Shown here one piece after another: positions 1 to 6,569 of a stretch of 28,329 bases of DNA (position 1 is the stretch's first letter; each line of letters begins with the position of its first letter). The stretch covers positions 1-28,329 of the forward strand of contig CAZCTC010000093.1 in NCBI GenBank assembly GCA_964501335.1, read 5' to 3'. Source of the DNA: CAZCTC01 sp964501335. GTDB lineage: Bacteria; Chloroflexota; Anaerolineae; B4-G1; SLSP01. The notes beneath the pieces are model-generated. The model made no database searches and was not told the DNA's origin. It was given only the letters and a program-made list of their open reading frames with translations. The position numbers and the translations under genes were made by a program.

Positions 1-37
1 CAAGTTCTCTCGCCCTTTTCTTTTATCTAAATCCGAG

Positions 38-70
38 TTCAGAAAGCCGCCGAAATTATGGGCTTTTTTT
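38..70 (+). repeat. Partial copy of hairpin repeat family R1 (right half)
   Basis: The sequence holds the loop and right arm seen in the complete copy at 6485-6520 (TTCAGAAAGCCGCCGAAA), followed by a T tract. The left arm is missing or degenerate. It sits just upstream of the first gene, and the apparent ATG at 58 lies inside it. That is a reason to prefer the ATG at 82 as the gene start. Confidence 0.5.
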
Positions 71-81
71 GTGGGGGATCT

Positions 82-975
82 ATGGATGTTAAAGCCATTG
101 TCACGGTTCCGCCGTATGCGACTTTTCTGAACGATGTGGCCCGGCATCCAATCGTGTCGGGATTGCGCCTGAACACGGTCATGCCGTTGAAAAACGGGCC
201 GGCCGAGGCGTTGGAACGGCTGGCCGGATTGGGTAAGCCGCTCTGGGTGGACCTGAAAGGGCGCCAGCTGCGGGTGGTGGGTGCTGCGATTCCCCCTTAT
301 ACCGAAGTTTTCCTCAGCCATCGCCTCCAGGTCGATACCCCGGTTGAAGCTTTTTTCTCCGACGGTGAAGAATGCGTGCAGGTGGCGGCGGTGGACGGCA
401 ACCGGTTGATCTTGCAGGACGGGCCGCGCCGGCTGGTGGGGCCGGGTGAATCGGTCAACATTATCCATCCTTCCTTGCAGATTGAGGGGACGCTCACGGA
501 GACCGATTACGCCTATCTGGCGGCGATGCAGACGATGGGGCTTAAGAAGGTGATGATCTCGTTTGTCGAGTCGCCGGCGGATGCCGATGAGGTGCGGGCG
601 CTGTTGCCGGGGGCTGAAATTGTATTGAAGATTGAATCGCAGAAAGGTCTGGCCTATGCCCGGCAGCATCGGGCGACGCAGGGGCGATTGATGGCGGCCC
701 GCGGCGATCTCTATGTGGAGGTTTTGCGGCCCCATCTGATCCTGCGGGCGGTGCGGGATGTGATCCGGGCCGATCCCGATGCGATTGTGGCCAGCCGGAT
801 TTTCGATTCGCTGGCCCGGACTCCGGTGCCGGATTGTGCGGATATCGGCGATGTGGGCTTTTTGCTTTCTTTGGGGTACCGGACCTTTATGCTGGGCGAT
901 CAGGTCTGTTTGCGCAAGGATACGGTTCTCGAAGCGCTCAATTTGTTGGAAGCCGTAGCCGGGCAGTTCCCATGA
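82..975 (+). CDS. Pyruvate-kinase-like protein (barrel and B domain only)
   Basis: Protein of 297 aa. It matches the pyruvate kinase fold in order: an N-terminal strand with an R-L-N remnant of the substrate loop (29-31), DLKGRQLRV like the DLKGPEIR stretch, a small beta-rich B domain, then ISFVESPADADE and KIES (K183 and E185) and AARGD (D209). K183, E185 and D209 correspond to the catalytic lysine and the metal/phosphoenolpyruvate-binding acids. True pyruvate kinases are about 470 aa or more and end in a regulatory C domain, which is absent here. The usual R-N-x-S-H loop has also lost its S-H. The ATG at 82 is chosen because it follows a GGGGG stretch at the right distance, while the ATG at 58 lies in a repeat. 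It overlaps the NAD synthetase gene by ATGA, so the two are probably co-translated. The fold is fairly certain. The reaction is not; it could act on phosphoenolpyruvate or another enolate. Confidence 0.75.
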   Translation: MDVKAIVTVPPYATFLNDVARHPIVSGLRLNTVMPLKNGPAEALERLAGLGKPLWVDLKGRQLRVVGAAIPPYTEVFLSHRLQVDTPVEAFFSDGEECVQVAAVDGNRLILQDGPRRLVGPGESVNIIHPSLQIEGTLTETDYAYLAAMQTMGLKKVMISFVESPADADEVRALLPGAEIVLKIESQKGLAYARQHRATQGRLMAARGDLYVEVLRPHLILRAVRDVIRADPDAIVASRIFDSLARTPVPDCADIGDVGFLLSLGYRTFMLGDQVCLRKDTVLEALNLLEAVAGQFP

Positions 976-2504
976 AAATTGCACTGGCGCAGGTGAATGC
1001 CTGCATTGGGGATCTGGCGGGGAATGTGGAACGCTGTGAGGCGGCAATCGAGTCGGCGCGGCGGGCCGGGGCAGAGCTGGTAATTCTGCCGGAGATGGTC
1101 ATTCCGGGCTATCCTCCCCGGGATATCCTTTGTGATGCCAGTTTTGTGGAAGCAGTGCAGGCGGCGACGGCCGATCTGGCGGAGCGTTGTGCGGGCGGGC
1201 CGCCGGCGATTGTGGGGACGGTGATGCCGGGGGGAGCGGTAACCCTTAACCATCCGGGGTTGTTCAATGCGGCGGTGCTGTTGGAGGGGGGGACGGTGAA
1301 GCTGGTAGCGGCGAAACGGCTGCTGCCGGCTTACGATGTCTTCTTCGAGCCGCGCTGGTTTGCGCCGGGGCCGCCGCTGCCGCCGGTCACCATCGGAGCG
1401 CGGCGGATCGGGGTCCTGATTTGTGAGGATCTCTGGGATGAACATTATCCCCTTCATCCGCCGGCAGATTTGCTGGCGGCCGGGGCGGATTTGTTGATCT
1501 GTATTTCGGCTTCCCCTTATCGCCAGGGCGTTTTGGCGCAGCGGCTCTACTATGCCCGACGGCCGGGCGTGCCTCTGATCTATGTGAATCTCTGTGGGGC
1601 CAACGATGAGTTGATCTTCGACGGGCGCAGTTTTGCGCTCAATGCGAAGGGCGAGTTGTTGGCCGAACTGGCGGGCTTCCGTGAAGAGGTGCAGGTGGTG
1701 GAGCTGGAGGCGGCCGGGCCGATCGCCCCGGCGGAGGTCGAACCGGAGGCGGAGTTGTTCCAGGCTTTGGTGCTGGGCGTGCGCGATTTTGTACATAAGA
1801 ACGGCATGGACCGCGCGGTGTTGGGATTGTCGGGGGGCATCGATTCGGCGCTGGTGGCGATCCTGGCGGCGGAGGCGTTGGGGCCGGAGCATGTCACGGC
1901 TGTGGCGATTCCGTCGCGCTATTCCGATCCGCGTTCGACGGAGTGCGCCCGTGAGCTGACCGTGGCTTTCGGCATCCAGTTTGAGGTGCTGCCGTTGGAG
2001 GGGCTGCATGTGGCGGCTGAGGCGGCGTTGGGAGATCTCCTGACCTTGGGGACGGCTGCGGAGAACGTTCAGGCCCGGCTGCGGGCGTTGATCCTGATGG
2101 CCTTTGTCAACCGTCACGGCGGGCTGCTGTTGAATACCAGCAACAAGACCGAACTGGCTTTGGGGTACAGTACGTTGTACGGGGATATGGCCGGCACCCT
2201 GGCTCCGATTGCCGATCTGACCAAGCCGGAGGTCTATGCGCTGGCCTATTGGATTCAGAGGACGCGGGGGAGCATTCCGGCTTTTATTTTGGAGCGGCCG
2301 CCTTCGGCGGAGCTAAAGCCGGATCAGGTCGATCCTTTTGATTATCCTAAAGTCGCGCCGGCGGTGGAGCGGCTGGTGCAGGAAAATCGCAGCAATGCGG
2401 CGCTGCGGCGCTCGGAGCACAAGCGCTGGTTGATGGGGGTGGTGCTGAAGGTCAGTGAGAAGGCTTTCGGCACCGGGCGGATGATTCCAATCACTCGGAA
2501 GTAG
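972..2504 (+). CDS. nadE: Glutamine-dependent NAD+ synthetase
   Basis: Protein of 510 aa that makes NAD+ from deamido-NAD+, ATP and glutamine, in the cytosol. The N-terminal nitrilase-type amidase domain has the full Glu-Lys-Cys triad: E41 (LPEMV), K115 (AAKRLLP) and C151 (LICEDLW). The C-terminal synthetase domain has the ATP-pyrophosphatase loop SGGIDS at 287-292 and the conserved NTSNKTELALGYSTLYGD stretch. The start is the ATG of an ATGA overlap with the pyruvate-kinase-like gene, with no room for a longer functional N-terminus. The stop codon is the TAG of a GTAGACA intergenic repeat, so the last residues may have been replaced when the repeat arrived. Length is near the family norm for bacterial glutamine-dependent enzymes. 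Confidence 0.95.
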   Translation: MKIALAQVNACIGDLAGNVERCEAAIESARRAGAELVILPEMVIPGYPPRDILCDASFVEAVQAATADLAERCAGGPPAIVGTVMPGGAVTLNHPGLFNAAVLLEGGTVKLVAAKRLLPAYDVFFEPRWFAPGPPLPPVTIGARRIGVLICEDLWDEHYPLHPPADLLAAGADLLICISASPYRQGVLAQRLYYARRPGVPLIYVNLCGANDELIFDGRSFALNAKGELLAELAGFREEVQVVELEAAGPIAPAEVEPEAELFQALVLGVRDFVHKNGMDRAVLGLSGGIDSALVAILAAEALGPEHVTAVAIPSRYSDPRSTECARELTVAFGIQFEVLPLEGLHVAAEAALGDLLTLGTAAENVQARLRALILMAFVNRHGGLLLNTSNKTELALGYSTLYGDMAGTLAPIADLTKPEVYALAYWIQRTRGSIPAFILERPPSAELKPDQVDPFDYPKVAPAVERLVQENRSNAALRRSEHKRWLMGVVLKVSEKAFGTGRMIPITRK

Positions 2505-2546
2505 ACAGCAGACAGCCGGTGTCGCCAGGGCGGCTCTGAAAAAGCC
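2501..2546 (+). repeat. GTAGACA-type intergenic repeat, copy 1
   Basis: The copy begins GTAGACAGCAGACAGCC and continues through GTCGCCAGGGCGGCTCTG to a run of A and GCC. Two closely similar copies are at 28212-28254 and 28278-28323, and shorter GTAGACA fragments lie at 4485-4493 and 23447-23468. Its first TAG is the stop codon of nadE. Copy 1 runs directly into a hairpin of family R1. Confidence 0.75.
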
Positions 2547-2548
2547 TG

Positions 2549-2582
2549 TATTTTGGGGCACATTCTGATGCGCCCCAAAATA
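2549..2582. terminator. Intergenic hairpin after nadE
   Basis: The arms TATTTTGGGGC (2549-2559) and GCCCCAAAATA (2572-2582) pair perfectly over 11 bp. It is the central hairpin of an R1 repeat copy. It may terminate nadE transcription, but no long T tract follows on the plus strand. Confidence 0.5.
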
Positions 2583-2662
2583 TAAACAAAAAACTCTCTG
2601 TCTGCTTCGCACCGCGCGGCGTATTTTACGGGGAAAGGATCATTTGCGGGACGCTAAAAGGT
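2549..2662 (-). repeat. R1 modular repeat, reverse copy
   Basis: Read on the minus strand the order is the R1 order: AGCGTCCCGCAA (2649-2660), a spacer, a degenerate GCGACGCGCGG-like block, CAGACAGAGAG, a T-rich linker with GTTTATATTTT, then the central hairpin. The hairpin stem differs in sequence from the other copies but keeps complete pairing. Confidence 0.65.
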
Positions 2663-2675
2663 GAAAAAGAGATTT

Positions 2676-2760
2676 CACCGCGGAGCGCGCAGAGATCACA
2701 GAGAAGAAGAGAGGAGTTTTCTCTAAATTCTTCTCTGTGTCCTCGGTGTCTCTGTGGTGG
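2676..2760. repeat. R2 inverted repeat (CACCGCRGAG family)
   Basis: An imperfect inverted repeat with 33-base arms at 2676-2708 and 2728-2760. The left arm begins CACCGCGGAGCGCGCAGAG, and the reverse complement of the right arm begins CCACCACAGAGACACCGAGG. A second full copy lies at 12847-12922 and half copies at about 14204-14230 and 23576-23607. Related CACCGCAGAG palindromes occur between genes in many environmental bacteria. No ORF is inside, so it looks non-autonomous. Confidence 0.75.
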
Positions 2761-2800
2761 ATCTTTTTCCGGTTATTTTCAAGATAGACAGGGGGGCTGT

Positions 2801-3475
2801 ATGCCGTTTTCAGGGATGATTTTCGATTTCAACGGGGTGCTCTGGTGGGACAGCGCCCTTCAAGAGACTTCGTGGAAACGTTTTTCGGCCGAACTGCGCG
2901 GCACGGCTCTTACTGATGCCGAAATTGCTTTGCACGTTCACGGCCGCAACAACCGGCACACGCTGGAATATCTTACCGGGCGGTCACTGGGGGCGGAGGA
3001 AGTGGAGCAACTGACGGAGCAGAAGGAGACCCTCTATCGTCGGATGTGTCTGGATCTGGGGCCGGAGTTTTGTCTGCCGGTGGGGGCGGTTGAATTATTG
3101 GACTGGTTGGTGGCCCATGAAATTCCGCGGACGATTGCGACGGCTTCAGGTGAGCGGAATGTGGAATTTTTTGCCCAACATTTACAACTGGCCCGCTGGT
3201 TTGATATGGACCGGGTGGTCCTGGATGACGGAAAGCGTCCGGGGAAACCGGCTCCCGATATTTATCTCCAGGCAGCCCGGAATTTGGGGCTGACGCCCGG
3301 GCAATGTGTGGTGTTGGAGGATTCTTTTTCCGGCATTCAGGCGGCGCACGCGGCGGGGATCGGGTATATTGCGGCGCTGGCGTCGACGCATCCTTCGGAG
3401 GAGCTGGCGGCGCTGCCCGGGGTGGATGTGGTGATCGAGGGATTGTCCGAGCTGCCGGTGGCGGCCTTGTTTTAA
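2801..3475 (+). CDS. HAD-superfamily hydrolase, beta-phosphoglucomutase-like
   Basis: Protein of 224 aa with all four HAD motifs. Motif I is FDFNGV with nucleophile D9, motif II is TASG (T114/S116), motif III lysine is K149 in PGKPAPD, and motif IV is VLEDSFSG (E173/D174). The helical cap between motifs I and II (about 18-95) is the subfamily I type found in phosphoglycolate phosphatase and beta-phosphoglucomutase. The residue two after the nucleophile is Asn (N11), where phosphatases and mutases of this group usually have Asp as general acid/base. A G-rich ribosome site precedes the ATG. It stands alone between repeats and converges on the dehydratase gene through a shared terminator. The substrate cannot be told from sequence. 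Confidence 0.85.
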   Translation: MPFSGMIFDFNGVLWWDSALQETSWKRFSAELRGTALTDAEIALHVHGRNNRHTLEYLTGRSLGAEEVEQLTEQKETLYRRMCLDLGPEFCLPVGAVELLDWLVAHEIPRTIATASGERNVEFFAQHLQLARWFDMDRVVLDDGKRPGKPAPDIYLQAARNLGLTPGQCVVLEDSFSGIQAAHAAGIGYIAALASTHPSEELAALPGVDVVIEGLSELPVAALF

Positions 3476-3483
3476 GATTTGAA

Positions 3484-3521
3484 GCTGTTTTCGCGCGCTT
3501 TCCGAAGCGCGCGAAAACAGC
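3484..3521. terminator. Bidirectional terminator between convergent genes
   Basis: A perfect 17-bp stem: GCTGTTTTCGCGCGCTT (3484-3500), loop TCCG, and the exact reverse complement (3505-3521), followed by CTTTTTATTT on the plus strand. It sits between the HAD gene and the dehydratase gene, whose stop is a few bases beyond. Its stem keeps the TTTTCG/CGAAAA core of the R1 hairpins. Confidence 0.85.
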
Positions 3522-3525
3522 CTTT

Positions 3526-4473
3526 TTATTTCCAGGGGAGATGGTCGAGGTCGACGTTGCCGCCGGAGAGGATCACGCCGACGCGCCGGCCGTGGAAGCG
3601 GTCGGGATGTTCAAAGAGTGCGGCGACCGGTACGGCGGAGGAGGGTTCGATGATGATCTTCATCCGTTCCCAAACGAGCCGCATGGCTTTGATGATGCCG
3701 GCTTCGGTGACCGTCAGGATTTCGGAGACATGCTCGCGGATGATGGGGAAGTTCAGATCCCCCAAATTGGTGCGCAGGCCGTCGGCGATGGTTTGGGGAT
3801 GCTCGGAAAGGTAGATCCGGCCGTCGCGGAAGGAGCGGGCAGCATCGTCGGCCTGTTCCGGCTCGGCGGCGATCACTTTGATCGGGGTGGGCCGGCCGGA
3901 GGCGGCCAGCGCGGTGCCGGCGAGCAGGCCGCCGCCGCCGACGGGGGTGAGGAGGATCTCCAGGGGGACCGGCGTTGCGGCGATCAATTCCAGGGCGGCG
4001 GTGCCCTGGCCGGCGATGACGTGGAAATTATTGGAGGGATGGATGAAGGTGGCTCCGGTGGCGGCGAGGATTTCGTCCAGCCGACGTTCGCGATCTTGAG
4101 GCAATGAGCCGGAGGTGACGATTTGAGCGCCGTAGCCGGCCACGGCGGCTCGTTTCACCGGCGGGGCATCTTCGGGCATGACAACGATAGCCGGAATGCC
4201 GCGTAAGGCGGCAGCGTAGGCCAGAGCGGCGCCGTGGTTGCCGGAGGAGTGGGTGATGACGCCGCGGCGGGCAGCGGCCTCTTCGAGGGCGAAGACGGCA
4301 TTGCAGGCGCCGCGGGCTTTAAAGGCGCCCACTTTTTGAAAGCATTCCGGTTTGAAATAGAGTTCTGCGCCGGTCATCCGGTTGAGGGTTTGGGAAGTGA
4401 TGAGGGTGGGGTGGTGGATATAGGGCAGGATGCGGGCTGCGGCTGCGGTCACATCGGCGAATGTGGGAAGCAT
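3526..4473 (-). CDS. PLP-dependent threonine/serine dehydratase
   Basis: Protein of 315 aa, fold-type II PLP enzyme that would deaminate threonine or serine to a 2-oxoacid and ammonia. The PLP lysine is K52 in KVGAFKARGA. The phosphate/substrate loop is SSGNHG (76-81), followed by a glycine-rich PLP phosphate loop (VGGGGLLAG) and a C-terminal ILSGGN. No C-terminal ACT regulatory domain is present, so it resembles catabolic threonine dehydratase, serine racemase and 3-hydroxyaspartate dehydratase rather than the biosynthetic IlvA. The ATG at 4473 is chosen because AGGAGGT lies just upstream; the longer open frame runs into repeat sequence. It is transcribed away from the GNAT gene. The exact substrate is uncertain. 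Confidence 0.88.
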   Translation of the reverse strand: MLPTFADVTAAAARILPYIHHPTLITSQTLNRMTGAELYFKPECFQKVGAFKARGACNAVFALEEAAARRGVITHSSGNHGAALAYAAALRGIPAIVVMPEDAPPVKRAAVAGYGAQIVTSGSLPQDRERRLDEILAATGATFIHPSNNFHVIAGQGTAALELIAATPVPLEILLTPVGGGGLLAGTALAASGRPTPIKVIAAEPEQADDAARSFRDGRIYLSEHPQTIADGLRTNLGDLNFPIIREHVSEILTVTEAGIIKAMRLVWERMKIIIEPSSAVPVAALFEHPDRFHGRRVGVILSGGNVDLDHLPWK

Positions 4474-4544
4474 GGGACCTCCTGGGAGTAGACAGTAGCG
4501 AATTTTTACATCAAAATTCCAGATTTGCCAGCGAGATGCCGGAG

Positions 4545-4735
4545 CCGCTATCTGGGCGGTTAGCCCGAAAAAGCGGAAGAAAAAAACAGCCTGTACGGTT
4601 AACCTGGAAAATGTGAGAGAAAAAAGCATATGTTTTCGCGGGCTCTGAAGCCCGCGAAAACATAACAAAAAAATATCTTCCCCCCATCCAGCGCGTCGCT
4701 TTCTGCCGAAAAAAGACTGTTGCGGGATGCTAAAA
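4545..4735 (-). repeat. R1 modular repeat, reverse copy, between divergent genes
   Basis: Read on the minus strand it gives GCATCCCGCAACAG, GCGACGCGCTGGATGGGG, a T-rich linker, a 16-bp hairpin (arms TATGTTTTCGCGGGCT at 4629-4644 and its complement at 4649-4664, loop CTGA), a T-rich stretch and GGTTAACCGTACAGGC. A second tail module (GGGCTAACCGCCCAG on minus) is at about 4548-4566. The gap from 4474 to 4746 lies between divergent starts, so this hairpin is at no gene's 3' end. I saw no convincing promoter here. Confidence 0.75.
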
Positions 4736-4746
4736 ATGAGGTAACC

Positions 4747-5250
4747 ATGGGAGCTTCGGAAATTCAGGAGTCGGTTGTGTTGCGCCATCGCTCGGTCGAG
4801 CCGCAGGATCTGGCGTTGATTTGTTCTTTTCCTCAGACGCCGCAGGAACTCTTTTTTATGTTCCCGCGGGCTACATTTCCGTTGACGGAAGCTCAGCTTG
4901 AGGCAGCAGTGGCTCAGCGGTTTGAGTCGACGGTGGTGTTGTGTCAGGATGAAGTGTGCGGCTTTGCCAATTTTTATGAATATGAGCCCGGACAGAGTTG
5001 TTCGATCGGCAATGTGATTGTAGATCCACGGGTGCGGGGCAAAGGGGTGGGGGCTTATTTGATCCGGACGATGGCGGAGACGGCTTTTGTGAAATATGCG
5101 GTGCCGCAGGTGAAGTTGAGCTGTTTTGTGGAAAATATTCCGGCGTTGCTGCTCTATACGCGGTTGGGATTCAAGCCGGTGCGGATTGAGGAGCGGAAGA
5201 ATTGGGATGGACGCCGGACGGCTTCGGTGCAGATGGTGTGGGAGAGATGA
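4747..5250 (+). CDS. GNAT-family N-acetyltransferase
   Basis: Protein of 167 aa that would move an acetyl group from acetyl-CoA to an amine. Motif A is visible as NVIVDPRVRGKGVGAYLI, with the acetyl-CoA pyrophosphate loop R97-G-K-G-V-G102. Motif B follows as ENIPALLLYTRLGFKPV. The ATG at 4747 follows GAGGT at the right distance. An in-frame ATG at 4720 lies inside an R1 repeat and is rejected. The gene is divergent from the dehydratase and is followed by a hairpin before the hydrolase gene. The substrate is unknown. Confidence 0.85.
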   Translation: MGASEIQESVVLRHRSVEPQDLALICSFPQTPQELFFMFPRATFPLTEAQLEAAVAQRFESTVVLCQDEVCGFANFYEYEPGQSCSIGNVIVDPRVRGKGVGAYLIRTMAETAFVKYAVPQVKLSCFVENIPALLLYTRLGFKPVRIEERKNWDGRRTASVQMVWER

Positions 5251-5258
5251 TTCTTGTT

Positions 5259-5305
5259 TATATTTTCATGCGCCGCCCCCTTTGGAGTCGGCGCATGAAA
5301 ATATA
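5259..5305. terminator. Hairpin between acetyltransferase and hydrolase genes
   Basis: A perfect 17-bp stem: TATATTTTCATGCGCCG (5259-5275) and its complement (5289-5305), with a 13-base loop. The downstream TAGATCTTTTATT gives a weak T tract on the plus strand. It begins 8 bases after the acetyltransferase stop and ends 11 bases before the next ribosome site. Confidence 0.65.
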
Positions 5306-5329
5306 GATCTTTTATTAAGGAGGCGCTTT

Positions 5330-6406
5330 ATGGTGAACAAGGGGGTGCTGGCTCTGGCGGGGATTGTGGGGGCGTGTGCGGTGGGGATCGGGGTGCTGGC
5401 CCGGCAGCCTGCTTTTACGCCTCCGATTAAGGATGAAAATGGGCAGGCGGTTCCGGATAGTCTGGCCAGTCTGGAAAAAGTTTACCTCGGCGGTGCCGAG
5501 CAGTGGATCTTGATCCGGGGATGGAAGGCTTCCAATCCGGTGCTTCTTTTTGTCCATGGGGGCCCCGGCGCGGCGGAGATGCCTTATTTGACGCCGGTGA
5601 TCGGGGAGCTGGAAAAACATTTCGTCGTCGTGATCTGGGATCAACGCGGGGCGGGGAAATCATTCCCGGCCGGTCAGGCGATCTCGAAGATGAAGATTTC
5701 GCAGTTTGTTTCCGATGCCTGCGAATTGACCCGGTTGCTTTGCGAGCGGTTCCAGCAGAAGAAGATCTATCTGGTGGGCAGTTCCTGGGGCAGTGTGGTA
5801 GGCGTGCTGACCATGCAGAAGTGTCCGGAGCTGTACCATGCCTATGTGGGAGCCGGGCAGGTGGTTTACATGCAGGAGAATGAACGAATTTCTTATGAAT
5901 GGGTTTTATCCCAGGCGCGAGAGAAGGGGGATGCAGCTACCATCCGGCAACTGGAGCAGATCGGACCGCCGCCTTACACGGGAGACTGGAAGCGTAAATT
6001 GTTGGCGGAGCGCCGTCTGCTGGAGGCCTATGGCGGGGAAGTGTACGGCAGCCCGACCGGTGCGATGGGGATGTTGATGAAGTCGTTGTTGCTGTCGACG
6101 GAATACACGCTGGAGGAAAAGCTCAACTATGCGCGGGGGGCGTTCAACTCTCTGGCTCTTTTATGGCCGCATGTGATGGCGATCAATTTCCTGGAACAGG
6201 CGCCCAAACTGGAGGTTCCGGTTTATTTCGCCTCCGGCCGGCACGATTACGAGACGCCTTTTGAGCTGGTGGAACGGTATTATCAGGTGCTGGAGGCTCC
6301 GTATAAGGAGATGGTCTGGTTTGAGGATTCGGCGCATATGCCGGCGGTGGAAGAGCCGGCGAAGTTCAGCGCGTTTTTGGTCGAGAAGGTGCGGCAGCAC
6401 AGTTGA
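5330..6406 (+). CDS. Membrane-anchored alpha/beta hydrolase, proline-iminopeptidase-like (S33)
   Basis: Protein of 358 aa. The first 24 residues form a hydrophobic N-terminal segment (signal anchor) with one lysine before it, so the catalytic domain is probably outside the membrane. The oxyanion motif HGGPG (76-80) and WDQRGAGKS (103-111) are hallmarks of the S33 proline iminopeptidase-like group. The nucleophile is S152 in GSSWG (150-154). The acid is likely Asp in SGRHDYETP and the base is His in DSAHMP. AAGGAGG precedes the ATG by 6 bases, which decides the start against a longer frame that overlaps the acetyltransferase gene. The fold and catalytic residues are clear. Whether it cuts peptides or esters is not. 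Confidence 0.88.
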   Translation: MVNKGVLALAGIVGACAVGIGVLARQPAFTPPIKDENGQAVPDSLASLEKVYLGGAEQWILIRGWKASNPVLLFVHGGPGAAEMPYLTPVIGELEKHFVVVIWDQRGAGKSFPAGQAISKMKISQFVSDACELTRLLCERFQQKKIYLVGSSWGSVVGVLTMQKCPELYHAYVGAGQVVYMQENERISYEWVLSQAREKGDAATIRQLEQIGPPPYTGDWKRKLLAERRLLEAYGGEVYGSPTGAMGMLMKSLLLSTEYTLEEKLNYARGAFNSLALLWPHVMAINFLEQAPKLEVPVYFASGRHDYETPFELVERYYQVLEAPYKEMVWFEDSAHMPAVEEPAKFSAFLVEKVRQHS

Positions 6407-6413
6407 GGTTTTC

Positions 6414-6566
6414 AGCGTCCCGCAACAGGTGTTGACCCGGTAAAAGGCGACACGCTGGATGGGCAGAGAGAATTACTTTTATTTATGTTTTCGGCGGCTT
6501 CAGAAAGCCGCCGAAAACATGGTTTTTCTTTCTTTTGTTTTGCGGGCTAACCGCACAGGTTGTTTT
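6414..6566 (+). repeat. R1 modular repeat, best complete copy
   Basis: This copy shows all modules in order: CAGCGTCCCGCAACAGG, GGCGACACGCTGGATGGG, CAGAGAGAATTACTTTT, a 16-bp hairpin (ATGTTTTCGGCGGCTT at 6485-6500, loop CAGA, complement 6505-6520), a T-rich stretch and GCGGGCTAACCGCACAGG. It fills the gap between the convergent hydrolase and helicase genes and may end transcripts from both sides. Confidence 0.8.
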
Positions 6567-6569
6567 TTG

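Noticed and set aside
900..2117. Minus-strand open frame of 405 codons opposite nadE
   Set aside because: Arg/Gln/His-rich shadow with no domain; nadE is certain on the other strand.
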